Of a stretch of 5,948 nucleotides of DNA, positions 1 to 5,948 are shown piece by piece (the stretch's first letter is position 1; every line of letters begins with the position of its first letter). Position numbers and translations under genes: made by a program. The notes under the pieces were generated by a model. That model was not told the DNA's origin and searched no databases. It saw nothing but the letters and a program-made list of their open reading frames with translations. Origin of the DNA: Hyphomicrobiales bacterium (GTDB lineage: Bacteria > Pseudomonadota > Alphaproteobacteria > Rhizobiales > Beijerinckiaceae); NCBI GenBank assembly GCA_028290085.1, contig JAQGKN010000107.1, positions 1 to 5,948 of the forward strand, read 5' to 3'.

Positions 1-1132
1 AAATTTGATCGGCCGTGCGCGAATGAATGGGTTCGCCGATGGCGCGGACCGCCTGCGCAAAATCCTCGATGCTGAACGTCTCGGGAACGTAACCTGCTTC
101 GAAATGCACTTCGGCGACACGCCTATAATTGCGTGTGATGAAACCGAAGAGGATTTCTGCGAGAAACCGACGCTCCTTTGGACCGAGCCGCCCGGTAATA
201 CCGAAATCCACTGCCACGACGCGGCCCGATGCATCGACGAACAAATTGCCCTGATGCATGTCCGCGTGGAAAAAGCCGTCTCGCAAGGCATGCCTCAGGA
301 ACGATTGGATCACCACACGGCCAAGGCGTGGAAGGTCATAGCCTGCGCGTTCCAGCGCCGCGAGATCCGACAGGGGAATGCCGTCGATCCACTCGAGGGT
401 GAGAACGTCCTTGGTCGTGCGGTCCCAGTCGATGGAGGGAATCCGAAAATCGGGGTCGTCGGCGACGTTCTCGGCAAACTCGGAGGCCGCTGCGGCCTCC
501 AGGCGAAAGTCCATCTCCATGCGGACCGAGCGCGCCAGCGTGTCCACGACTTCCACGGGACGAAGCCGATCGGCGTCGGGCATGTGCCTCTCGGCAAGCC
601 GGGCAGCGGCGTACATGTCAGCCAAATCGCGGGCGAACCGCGTCTGGATGCCGGGCCGCAGAATCTTGACCGCGACATCGCGCTCGCCGTCGGCGTCACG
701 CACACGGGCCTTGTGAACCTGTGCGATCGAGGCCGCGGCGACCGAACCGCCAAACTGCGTGTAGACCTCATGCACGGGGCGACCGAAAGCCGCGGCGACG
801 CGGGCTTCTGCGATCTCCTGCGGAAAGGGCGCCATGCGATCCTGCAGGAACTCGAGGTCCCGCACGACGACTGGACCGACAACGTCGGGCCGCGTCGCAA
901 GGAACTGACCGAGTTTTACATAGGAAGGCCCGAGCTTTCCTATGGCGATGGCGAGTCTCGAGGAAGGCGGCGCGACGCCACGCCGCGCGACGAGCCGCGC
1001 CAAGGCAAGCGGAAGGCGCGTCGTCGGCGGCAGGCTCGCGGCATCGACATTGGAGAAAACGCCTTCGCGCGCCAGCACGAAACCGGCATGCGCCAAGCGC
1101 CAGAAGTGGCCGACAGATCCGAAAACGCTCAT
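1..1132 (-). CDS. ubiB: UbiB family protein kinase-like/ATPase for ubiquinone biosynthesis, 3'-truncated by window edge
   Basis: UbiB is an atypical kinase-fold (ABC1/ADCK/COQ8) ATPase needed for aerobic ubiquinone biosynthesis; it acts at the inner membrane. The minus-strand frame is open from an ATG at 1132 to the left edge, giving 377 residues. UbiB proteins usually have about 500-530, so roughly 150 C-terminal residues, including the usual membrane helices, lie outside. Visible family motifs are the KxGQ motif (KLGQ, residues 73-76), the alanine-rich loop (ASIAQVH, about 134-140), the nucleotide-binding lysine in VAVK (K156), the catalytic-loop equivalent HADMHQGN (289-296) and DFG (D309). 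HQGN replaces the E. coli HPGN; I recall this as common in rhizobia. The start lies 3 bases after the ubiE stop, with a weak GGAAG at 1142-1146 inside the end of ubiE, so expression probably depends on translation of ubiE. No ubiJ lies between them, unlike E. coli. I translated the whole stretch and saw no stop or frameshift. Confidence 0.95.
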   Translation of the reverse strand, partial: MSVFGSVGHFWRLAHAGFVLAREGVFSNVDAASLPPTTRLPLALARLVARRGVAPPSSRLAIAIGKLGPSYVKLGQFLATRPDVVGPVVVRDLEFLQDRMAPFPQEIAEARVAAAFGRPVHEVYTQFGGSVAAASIAQVHKARVRDADGERDVAVKILRPGIQTRFARDLADMYAAARLAERHMPDADRLRPVEVVDTLARSVRMEMDFRLEAAAASEFAENVADDPDFRIPSIDWDRTTKDVLTLEWIDGIPLSDLAALERAGYDLPRLGRVVIQSFLRHALRDGFFHADMHQGNLFVDASGRVVAVDFGITGRLGPKERRFLAEILFGFITRNYRRVAEVHFEAGYVPETFSIEDFAQAVRAIGEPIHSRTADQI

Positions 1133-1135
1133 GCT

Positions 1136-1915
1136 TCAGAGCTTCCAGCCGGAATGAATGGCCACCACGCCGCCCGTCAGGCGCGTGTAGGAAGCCCGCT
1201 TGAAACCAGCGTCCTCGATCATGTCCTTGAACTGTTCCGGCTGAGGGAACTTGCGGATCGATTCGACGAGATAGCGGTAGGGTTGACCGTCGCCCGTCAC
1301 GGCCTTGCCGATGGCTGGAATCGCTGTGAAGGAATAGGCGTCATAGATCCGGTCAAGCCCCGGCAGATCGACCAGCGAGAATTCCAGGCAGAGGAAACGA
1401 CCCCCGCGCTTGAGCACGCGATAGGCTTCAGCCAGAGCCTTGTCGACGCGGGGCACGTTGCGGATGCCGAAAGCGATCGTATAGGCGTCGAAGCTGTTGT
1501 CGGGCAGCGGCAGTTCTTCGGCATTGGCCTCGACGAAGGTTAATTGTTGCGCGATTTCGAGCCGCTCAGCGCGCTGCTGGCCGACACGCAGCATGTCGCC
1601 GTTGATGTCGAGCACCGTCACCTGCGTCAGGGGGCCGCCAGCTTCGGCGACCCGGAAGGCCACATCTCCGGTGCCCCCCGCGACATCAAGGTGCCGGAAG
1701 GGACGATTGCGCGCCGGCTTGACCATCGCGACCAGCACGTCCTTCCAGATTCGATGGAGGCCCGCCGACATCAGGTCGTTCATGAGGTCGTAACGGTCCG
1801 CCACCTTGTGGAAGACGTCGTCCACCAGAGCCTGTTTCTGACCCAGCCGGACGGTCGTGTAACCGAAATGCGTGTCGTCTTCGACGGGAGGGGCGGAAGA
1901 GGAAGGTTCGACCAT
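1136..1915 (-). CDS. ubiE: Bifunctional demethylmenaquinone/2-methoxy-6-polyprenyl-1,4-benzoquinol methyltransferase
   Basis: UbiE is the SAM-dependent C-methyltransferase of ubiquinone (and, where present, menaquinone) synthesis. From the ATG at 1915 it is 259 residues, the usual family length. Visible parts: the family N-terminal block [17 protein letters not shown] (31-47), SAM motif [10 protein letters not shown] (76-84), the acidic residue after strand 2 in VLDIN (D103), the post-motif NAEELP (131-136), GIRNV (150-154), and the C-terminal RKFPQPEQF followed by [12 protein letters not shown]. An in-frame ATG at 1942 would add nine residues, but it has no ribosome binding site, whereas GGAG at 1922-1925 sits six bases before the ATG at 1915, so I chose the latter. 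It is first in an operon with ubiB and divergent from mutM. With only ubiquinone genes beside it, the ubiquinone reaction is the safer role; whether the cell makes menaquinone is not visible. Confidence 0.96.
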   Translation of the reverse strand: MVEPSSSAPPVEDDTHFGYTTVRLGQKQALVDDVFHKVADRYDLMNDLMSAGLHRIWKDVLVAMVKPARNRPFRHLDVAGGTGDVAFRVAEAGGPLTQVTVLDINGDMLRVGQQRAERLEIAQQLTFVEANAEELPLPDNSFDAYTIAFGIRNVPRVDKALAEAYRVLKRGGRFLCLEFSLVDLPGLDRIYDAYSFTAIPAIGKAVTGDGQPYRYLVESIRKFPQPEQFKDMIEDAGFKRASYTRLTGGVVAIHSGWKL

Positions 1916-1921
1916 GATAAA

Positions 1922-1925
1922 CTCC
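1922..1925 (-). promoter_or_regulatory. Ribosome binding site deciding the ubiE start
   Basis: GGAG on the minus strand with a six-base spacer to the ATG at 1915. The alternative upstream ATG at 1942 has no comparable purine-rich site, so this element supports the shorter 259-residue UbiE. Confidence 0.7.
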
Positions 1926-1995
1926 GAAGGCGGCGGGACCATAGCGCGACAGCCGACGGATGACTATGTAGGAACGCATCCTCTTCAAGTCCCGT

Positions 1996-2018
1996 GAAAG
2001 TTGCGCGCGAAAGTTGCG
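1996..2018. repeat. Short direct repeat before mutM (two copies of GAAAGTTGCG)
   Basis: GAAAGTTGCG occurs exactly at 1996-2005 and 2009-2018, a 13-base period, ending five bases before the mutM start codon. It lies where the mutM leader and ribosome binding site should be. It could be an operator half-site pair or chance; no function is known to me. Confidence 0.6.
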
Positions 2019-2023
2019 AACCC

Positions 2024-2911
2024 ATGCCTGAACTCCCCGAGGTCGAAACCGTGCGCCGGGGGCTTGAACCGTCGATGCGTGGGACACGTATCCTGCGTGT
2101 CGAACAGAGACGGCCCGACCTGCGCTTCCCCTTCCCCGAAGGCTTCAGCGAACGGCTGACCGGGCGCGAGATCGTGGCACTTGGGCGGCGTGCGAAATAT
2201 CTGCTGCTCGACCTCGACGACGGCCAGGTTCTCGTCATGCACCTGGGCATGAGCGGGTCCTTTCGGGTCGAGGGCGGCGAGGCGGGCGAGACCGAAATAC
2301 CCGGCGCGTTTCATTACGACCGCTCCAAGATGGCGGCCCATGACCATGTCGTCTTCCACCTCTCGAACGGTCGGCGGGTGACCTATAACGATCCGCGCCG
2401 CTTCGGCTTCATGGATCTCGTAAGCCGGCAGGCGTTGCCAGAGCATCCGTTTTTTTCTGCGCTCGGCATCGAGCCTTTGGGAAACGAGCTCGATGGCACG
2501 CGGCTGGCGACGCTGCTGCGGGACCGCCGAACGCCGCTCAAGGCGGCCCTGCTCGATCAGCGCCTGATCGCCGGGCTCGGCAATATCTACGTTTGCGAGG
2601 CTCTGCATCGCGCGGGCCTGTCACCTCGCCGAGCGGCGGGAACCCTCACCCGCAAGAATGGCACGCCGACCGAACGGGCGAATTTGCTGGCAGCCACAAT
2701 TCGGGAGGTGCTGGAAGCCGCTCTTCTTTCGGGTGGATCGTCGCTTCGCGACCACCGCCTGACCGACGGGACGCTCGGTTATTTTCAGCATCAGTTTCGC
2801 GTTTATGACCGCGAGGGGGAGGCATGCGCTACGCAGGGGTGTGACGGACAGGTCGAGCGAATCGTCCAGTCTGGCCGCTCCACATTCTTTTGCTCTCATT
2901 GCCAGCGCTGA
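2024..2911 (+). CDS. mutM: Formamidopyrimidine-DNA glycosylase (Fpg/MutM)
   Basis: Bifunctional DNA glycosylase/AP lyase that removes 8-oxoguanine and ring-opened purines in base-excision repair. The protein has 295 residues, close to the family norm. The start is fixed by biochemistry: the sequence must begin MPELPEVE so that, after Met removal, the proline (P2) is the N-terminal nucleophile; E3 and E6 follow. An upstream GTG at 1994 in the same frame would bury this proline and is rejected. Other visible features: K58 in [13 protein letters not shown] (the conserved beta-hairpin lysine region), LGMSGSFR (74-81), YNDPRRFG (121-128), the helix-two-turn-helix segment [18 protein letters not shown] (184-201), and a C-terminal zinc finger with C268, C273, C290 and C293 plus GRSTFFC, whose R285 contacts DNA in the family. 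The first cysteine pair is spaced C-x4-C rather than the E. coli C-x2-C, a form I recall from alphaproteobacteria. The upstream ribosome binding site is weak (GAAAG within the repeat). Confidence 0.97.
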   Translation: MPELPEVETVRRGLEPSMRGTRILRVEQRRPDLRFPFPEGFSERLTGREIVALGRRAKYLLLDLDDGQVLVMHLGMSGSFRVEGGEAGETEIPGAFHYDRSKMAAHDHVVFHLSNGRRVTYNDPRRFGFMDLVSRQALPEHPFFSALGIEPLGNELDGTRLATLLRDRRTPLKAALLDQRLIAGLGNIYVCEALHRAGLSPRRAAGTLTRKNGTPTERANLLAATIREVLEAALLSGGSSLRDHRLTDGTLGYFQHQFRVYDREGEACATQGCDGQVERIVQSGRSTFFCSHCQR

Positions 2912-2921
2912 CGCCATCCGA

Positions 2922-2950
2922 TGGACGGAGGCGGCAGAGCCTGAGATAAT
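2922..2950 (+). promoter_or_regulatory. Candidate sigma-70-type promoter for the solute-binding protein gene
   Basis: TGGACG (2922-2927, four of six to TTGACA) and GATAAT (2945-2950, five of six to TATAAT) are separated by 17 bases. They lie in the 89-base gap after mutM, and transcription would start near 2957, leaving a leader of about 44 bases. This is found by eye only; read-through from mutM is also possible because no terminator hairpin is visible in the gap. Confidence 0.4.
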
Positions 2951-2986
2951 GCTGGAAAGAGCGAGCCGAAACCGGCCGCTGTCCCC

Positions 2987-2993
2987 GGGAGGA
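2987..2993 (+). promoter_or_regulatory. Strong ribosome binding site of the solute-binding protein gene
   Basis: GGGAGGA ends seven bases before the ATG at 3001, near-ideal spacing and much stronger than that of mutM. It supports independent, efficient translation of this gene. Confidence 0.8.
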
Positions 2994-3000
2994 ACCAGAC

Positions 3001-4029
3001 ATGAATCTCGCCCCTGTTCGCGCTGGCATTGCCACGCTTGCGCTGGCTTTTGCCGCGACAAACTATTCCACGTCGGTGCAGGCCGATTCTATCGCTGACT
3101 TTTACCGCGGAAAGACAGTGAATGTGCTGATCGGCGTCGCAGTCGGCGGCGAATACGACCTGCATGCACGCGCGGTGGCCCGCTATCTCGGCAAATACAT
3201 TCCCGGCAATCCAGGGGTCGTGCCGCAGACCATGACCGGCGCCGGTGGCCTCAAAATGGCGAACTACCTTTACGAGGTCGCGCCCCGCGACGGGACATAT
3301 ATCGGCATGCTCGCCAATACATTCCCGGCCATGCAAGCAGCCGGCATCAAGGGCGTCATGTTCGACGCGAACAAGTTCAACTGGATCGGCTCGATCTGCC
3401 CGACGGTCGAAACCATGACCGTCTGGAAGACAACTGGCGTTCACACGATTCAGGACGCGCAAAACAAGGAAGTGATCGCTGGCGCGACCGGCCGTGGCGC
3501 TATCACCTACATGTTCCCCGCCATGCTCAATGAATTCGTGGGCACGAAATTCAAGATCGTCGCCGGTTACCCCGGCGGCAACGACGTCAACCTCGCGATG
3601 GAGCGTGGCGAGGTCGGCGCGCGCAACAATACCTGGTCGAGCTGGAAGGTGACCAAGCCGGAGTGGCTTCGTAACAAGGACATCACAGTCCTGGTGCAGG
3701 CCGGCCCCAAGGCGAAGGATCTGCCCGGCGTGCCCTCGGTCACAGATCTGATCAAGGATCCCGACGACCGCAAGGTGGTCGAACTGCTCGTCTCAGGTAC
3801 GCTGCTGGGACGTCCGCTCGCCGCAGCCCCCGGTGTGCCCGAGGAACGCGTGAAGGCTCTGCGAGACGCCTTCGACGCCGTCATGAAGGACCCCGATTTC
3901 CTGAAGGAAGCTGAGGCGGCCAACATCGAAGTGGATCCCGTGCGGGGCGCCGATATGCAGAACGTCGTCAAAAACGTTCTCGCAACGCCCAAGAACCTCG
4001 CCGAGCGCGCCAAGGCATTGATCGAGTAA
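3001..4029 (+). CDS. Tripartite tricarboxylate transporter substrate-binding protein (Bug/TctC family), orphan
   Basis: Probable periplasmic ligand receptor of 342 residues. Bug/TctC proteins bind small, mostly carboxylated solutes and pass them to TctA/TctB membrane proteins. The N-terminus is a Sec signal peptide: a short start with R7, a hydrophobic stretch at about 8-19 and a likely cut after VQA (residue 28). There is no lipobox cysteine. Family features are GKTVNVLIGVAVGGEYDLHA near the mature start, NPGVVPQTMTGAGGLKMANY and VAPRDGTYIGM (the loops that close on the ligand carboxylate), then AGYPGGNDVNLAMERGEV and a C-terminal KALRDAFDAVMKDPDFL helix region. Length and domain order are complete. 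No tctA or tctB lies in the window: mutM is upstream and a convergent gene is immediately downstream, so it is an orphan receptor, which is frequent in this family. The ligand cannot be predicted. A dedicated promoter and ribosome binding site suggest it is transcribed by itself. Confidence 0.9.
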   Translation: MNLAPVRAGIATLALAFAATNYSTSVQADSIADFYRGKTVNVLIGVAVGGEYDLHARAVARYLGKYIPGNPGVVPQTMTGAGGLKMANYLYEVAPRDGTYIGMLANTFPAMQAAGIKGVMFDANKFNWIGSICPTVETMTVWKTTGVHTIQDAQNKEVIAGATGRGAITYMFPAMLNEFVGTKFKIVAGYPGGNDVNLAMERGEVGARNNTWSSWKVTKPEWLRNKDITVLVQAGPKAKDLPGVPSVTDLIKDPDDRKVVELLVSGTLLGRPLAAAPGVPEERVKALRDAFDAVMKDPDFLKEAEAANIEVDPVRGADMQNVVKNVLATPKNLAERAKALIE

Positions 4030-5142
4030 TCAGCGCCCCGTCTTTACCCGCGTCCACTCGCGAGTGACGAGGCGCTGCGTCGCCAGATCATAGGGCGTGA
4101 CGGTGAACAGGCGATTCATGGTGGCTTCGTCGGGATAGATTGCATTGTTCTCGACGACGGTCTTGTCCACGAACGGTTTGGAAGCCAGCACGCTGTTGGC
4201 AAAGTTTGTAACATTGCTGTTGCGGGCCGCAATTTCGGGCCGCAACATAAAGTCAATGAAGGCGTATGCCTCCGCGACATGCGGCGCATCCTTGGGGATC
4301 GCGAAATTGTCGAGCGACATGAGCGTCCCCTCTTTGGGAATGACATAGGCGATATCGACGCCATTGCCTGCGTCACGCGCGCGGTTACGTGCCTGGAAGG
4401 CGTCGCCGGCCCAACCGACCGCCATGCAGATGTCGCCGTTCGCCAGCGCATTGATGTATTCCGAGGAGTGAAACTTCTTCACGTTCGCACGCAATCTGGC
4501 CAGCACTGCCGAGGCCTTGCGGATGTCGTCGGGTTTTTTGGAATCCGGATTGACGTTGAGGTATCGCAGAGCGACTGCGAACAGATCTTCAGGGCTGTCG
4601 AGAACGTAGACGCCGCAATCGGACATTCGCTTCAGCAGCTCCGGCTTGAAAATCATATCCCAGCTGTCGATCGGCTTGTCGCCCAGCCGCTGCTTAACCT
4701 TCTCGACATTGTAGGCAATGCCCGTCGTGAACCACATGTAGTTCACCGCAAAGCGATTGCCGGGATCATAGGACGCGAGGCGCTTCATCACGTCTGGCCA
4801 GAGGCCCTTCGCGTTCGACAGATTGCTGCGATCTATCGGCTGGAAAACGCCAGCCTGAATCTGGCGCTGAAGAAACGTGCCGGAGGGGACAACTACATCG
4901 TATCCCGTGTTGCCCGCGAGCAGTTTCGTCTCGAGCATCTCGTTGGACTCATAGGTGTCATAGACGACCTTAATGCCCGTCTCGCGCGTGAATTCGTCGA
5001 GCACTTTCGTGTCGATATAATCGGACCAATTGTAGACGTGAACGACCTTTTGTTGGCCCTTCACCTGCGCAACTGCACTCGTTGCGGTGACCAACGCCAC
5101 GGAAACAGCCATCAAGATGCGCTTCATTGCATGACCATTCAT
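4030..5142 (-). CDS. PotF-like polyamine ABC transporter periplasmic substrate-binding protein
   Basis: The protein has 370 residues, the same length as E. coli PotF, and is similar along its whole length. PotF captures putrescine in the periplasm for the PotGHI ABC importer. The start at 5142 is chosen because it has GGAG at 5150-5153 and its ATG overlaps the upstream stop as ATGA; a start at 5205 lies inside the aminotransferase gene, and one at 5127 has no binding site. A signal peptide is visible (MNGHAMKR, then a hydrophobic stretch, with cleavage likely after AVA, residue 25). Conserved blocks: YNWSDY (37-42), ETGIKVVYD (54-62), VVVPSGTFLQRQ (83-94), AGVFQP (97-102), YMWFTTGIAYN (135-145), FHSSEYINALANGDI (224-238) and GWAGD (243-247). 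Several ligand-pocket positions differ from PotF (described in the findings), so putrescine specificity is uncertain. No PotG, PotH or PotI is in view. The gene is last in its operon, and its stop abuts the stop of the convergent solute-binding protein gene. Confidence 0.92.
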   Translation of the reverse strand: MNGHAMKRILMAVSVALVTATSAVAQVKGQQKVVHVYNWSDYIDTKVLDEFTRETGIKVVYDTYESNEMLETKLLAGNTGYDVVVPSGTFLQRQIQAGVFQPIDRSNLSNAKGLWPDVMKRLASYDPGNRFAVNYMWFTTGIAYNVEKVKQRLGDKPIDSWDMIFKPELLKRMSDCGVYVLDSPEDLFAVALRYLNVNPDSKKPDDIRKASAVLARLRANVKKFHSSEYINALANGDICMAVGWAGDAFQARNRARDAGNGVDIAYVIPKEGTLMSLDNFAIPKDAPHVAEAYAFIDFMLRPEIAARNSNVTNFANSVLASKPFVDKTVVENNAIYPDEATMNRLFTVTPYDLATQRLVTREWTRVKTGR

Positions 5143-5948
5143 CTGATCGCTCCAGCGAGGCAGTCCAATCCGGCGTCGAGGGTCGAGTCGCGCTTGGCGA
5201 AACAAAGCCGCACGACTGTTCTCACATGATCTTGTGCGTAGAAGGCGGAGATGGGAATCGTGGCGATGCCGTGGTGTTCGACAAGGCGTCGGCAGAAGGC
5301 CACGTCGTCATGTTCACCCAAGCCTGAGATGTCGATGTCGAGGAAGTAGGTGCCCTGACTCGGCAGCACGTCGAAGCCCAGCACCCGAAGACCATCAGCC
5401 AGGCGATCGCGGCTGCGCTGGAAGGTCGCGCGCATGTCGGTGAAGTAAGAAGTGTCCTTCATGAGACCGTAAGCCACCGCAGTTTGTAAATTCGGCGGGG
5501 TCGTGAAGGTCAAAAACTGATGCGCCTTCGACACCACGCGAAGCAAGTCAGGCGCTGCGGCCACGAGCCCGACCTTCCATCCTGTCAACGAGAAGATCTT
5601 GCCGGCGGACCCGATCTTGATCGTGCGATCCCGCATGCCGGGGGCACTCATGACCGGCACATGCTGATGCTGATCAAAAACGATATGTTCCCAGACTTCG
5701 TCGCTGATGCAGATCGCGTCGTGCGCGACGCAATAGCGGGCCAGGAGTTCGACCTGTTCGCGCGGGAAGACCGTTCCTGTCGGGTTCAATGGCGTATTGA
5801 ATACAACGATGCGCGTGCGTTCACTGAATGCGGCATCCAGATCTTCAGCGGAAAAGTGCCAGTGCGGCGGCTTCAACGTGACGAATTTCGGAACGCCGCC
5901 TGCAAGCCGCACGATTGGCAGGTAAGAGTCATACATGGGCTGAAACAG
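5139..5948 (-). CDS. Class I/II pyridoxal-phosphate aminotransferase, 5'-truncated by window edge
   Basis: PLP-dependent fold type I aminotransferase, cytosolic. The minus-strand frame is open to the right edge and gives 269 residues; the family has about 385-390, so roughly 115 N-terminal residues are missing. The ATG at 5936 is internal, because the codons before it (LFQP) continue a typical family sequence. Visible elements: NTPLNPTG with its conserved Asn (5784-5786), SDEVWEH with the PLP-nitrogen aspartate (5700-5702), SAGKIFSLTGWKVG whose lysine (5598-5600) is the expected Schiff-base residue, and the substrate-carboxylate arginine in VVRLCF (5208-5210). The sequence resembles the kynurenine/methionine aminotransferase-like group (YbdL, KAT) more than aspartate aminotransferase proper, but the substrate is not determined. 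Its stop overlaps the start of the PotF-like gene by four bases, so the two share an operon with this gene upstream. The promoter lies outside the window. Confidence 0.92.
   Translation of the reverse strand: MFQPMYDSYLPIVRLAGGVPKFVTLKPPHWHFSAEDLDAAFSERTRIVVFNTPLNPTGTVFPREQVELLARYCVAHDAICISDEVWEHIVFDQHQHVPVMSAPGMRDRTIKIGSAGKIFSLTGWKVGLVAAAPDLLRVVSKAHQFLTFTTPPNLQTAVAYGLMKDTSYFTDMRATFQRSRDRLADGLRVLGFDVLPSQGTYFLDIDISGLGEHDDVAFCRRLVEHHGIATIPISAFYAQDHVRTVVRLCFAKRDSTLDAGLDCLAGAIR
5150..5153 (-). promoter_or_regulatory. Ribosome binding site deciding the start of the PotF-like gene
   Basis: GGAG on the minus strand, seven bases before the ATG at 5142 and inside the 3' end of the aminotransferase gene. 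With the ATGA overlap at 5139-5142 it fixes the start of the binding protein and suggests translational coupling. Confidence 0.7.

Larger units (their letters stand above)
1916..2023. promoter_or_regulatory. Divergent ubiE / mutM intergenic region
   Basis: This 108-base spacer must carry the promoters of both ubiE (minus) and mutM (plus). I found no convincing paired -35/-10 boxes in either direction; TATGTA at 1965-1970 is the most AT-rich element but matches the consensus poorly on both strands. The mutM-proximal end holds a 10-base tandem direct repeat. The promoter assignment rests on the divergent layout, not on recognised boxes. Confidence 0.45.

Noticed and set aside
5..1543. A 512-codon plus-strand open frame antisense to ubiB and part of ubiE
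   Set aside because: It mirrors two confidently identified minus-strand genes, crosses their boundary, has no recognisable domain and a translation rich in Arg, Gly, Asp and His, as expected of a GC-rich reverse-strand shadow.
1916..1942. Nine-residue extension of UbiE from the ATG at 1942
   Set aside because: It has no ribosome binding site, while GGAG lies correctly before the ATG at 1915, which gives the normal family length.
1994..2023. N-terminal extension of MutM from a GTG at 1994
   Set aside because: Fpg requires proline immediately after the initiator Met as its nucleophile, so the ATG at 2024 must be the start.
2451..2456. A run of six T in mutM as a possible frameshift site
   Set aside because: The reading frame is continuous through it (His-Pro-Phe-Phe-Ser) and the protein is full length with all downstream motifs.
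1985..2608. A 207-codon minus-strand open frame opposite mutM
   Set aside because: mutM on the plus strand carries all catalytic and zinc-finger residues; the antisense frame has no domain of its own.
2912..2935. CCATCCGATGG inverted repeat after mutM as a terminator
   Set aside because: The stem is only four to five pairs with a tiny loop and no following T-run, so it is not a credible intrinsic terminator.
5143..5205. Longer start for the PotF-like protein at 5205
   Set aside because: It would put an arginine-rich stretch before the signal peptide and overlap the aminotransferase by over 60 bases; the ATGA overlap with GGAG at 5142 is far more plausible.
4279..5229. A 316-codon plus-strand open frame antisense to the PotF-like gene and the aminotransferase 3' end
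   Set aside because: It overlaps a full-length PotF-like gene with motifs throughout, runs across the gene boundary and shows no family features; it is a GC-driven shadow.

Overview
The window is a compact, GC-rich stretch of bacterial chromosome. Gene content and protein style point to an alphaproteobacterium, most likely of the order Hyphomicrobiales (Rhizobiales). The basis is the divergent arrangement of ubiE-ubiB and mutM, the C-x4-C form of the MutM zinc finger and the rhizobial look of the UbiB and UbiE sequences. I cannot assign a genus.

Left half (1-2911): housekeeping genes. ubiE and ubiB lie on the minus strand, separated by 3 bases, and form a ubiquinone-biosynthesis operon; ubiB runs off the left edge without its C-terminus. 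About 108 bases divide ubiE from the divergent mutM, which encodes a complete formamidopyrimidine-DNA glycosylase for base-excision repair of oxidised purines.

Right half (2912-5948): accessory transport and metabolism. An exported solute-binding protein of the tripartite tricarboxylate (Bug/TctC) family follows mutM on the plus strand, with its own strong ribosome binding site and a candidate promoter. It has no membrane partners in view. Convergent to it, with no base between the two stop codons, is a minus-strand pair: a class I/II PLP aminotransferase (N-terminus cut by the right edge) and a PotF-like polyamine-binding protein. Their ends overlap as ATGA, so they are almost certainly co-transcribed and translationally coupled. 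The pair suggests uptake of an amine or amino compound coupled to transamination, but the substrate cannot be read from the sequence.

The window is fully explained by six protein genes and short intergenic spacers. I found no RNA gene, mobile element, CRISPR array or clearly new system. The points most worth a second look are the altered ligand pocket of the PotF homologue, its coupling to an aminotransferase, and the solute-binding-protein gene sitting directly after mutM.
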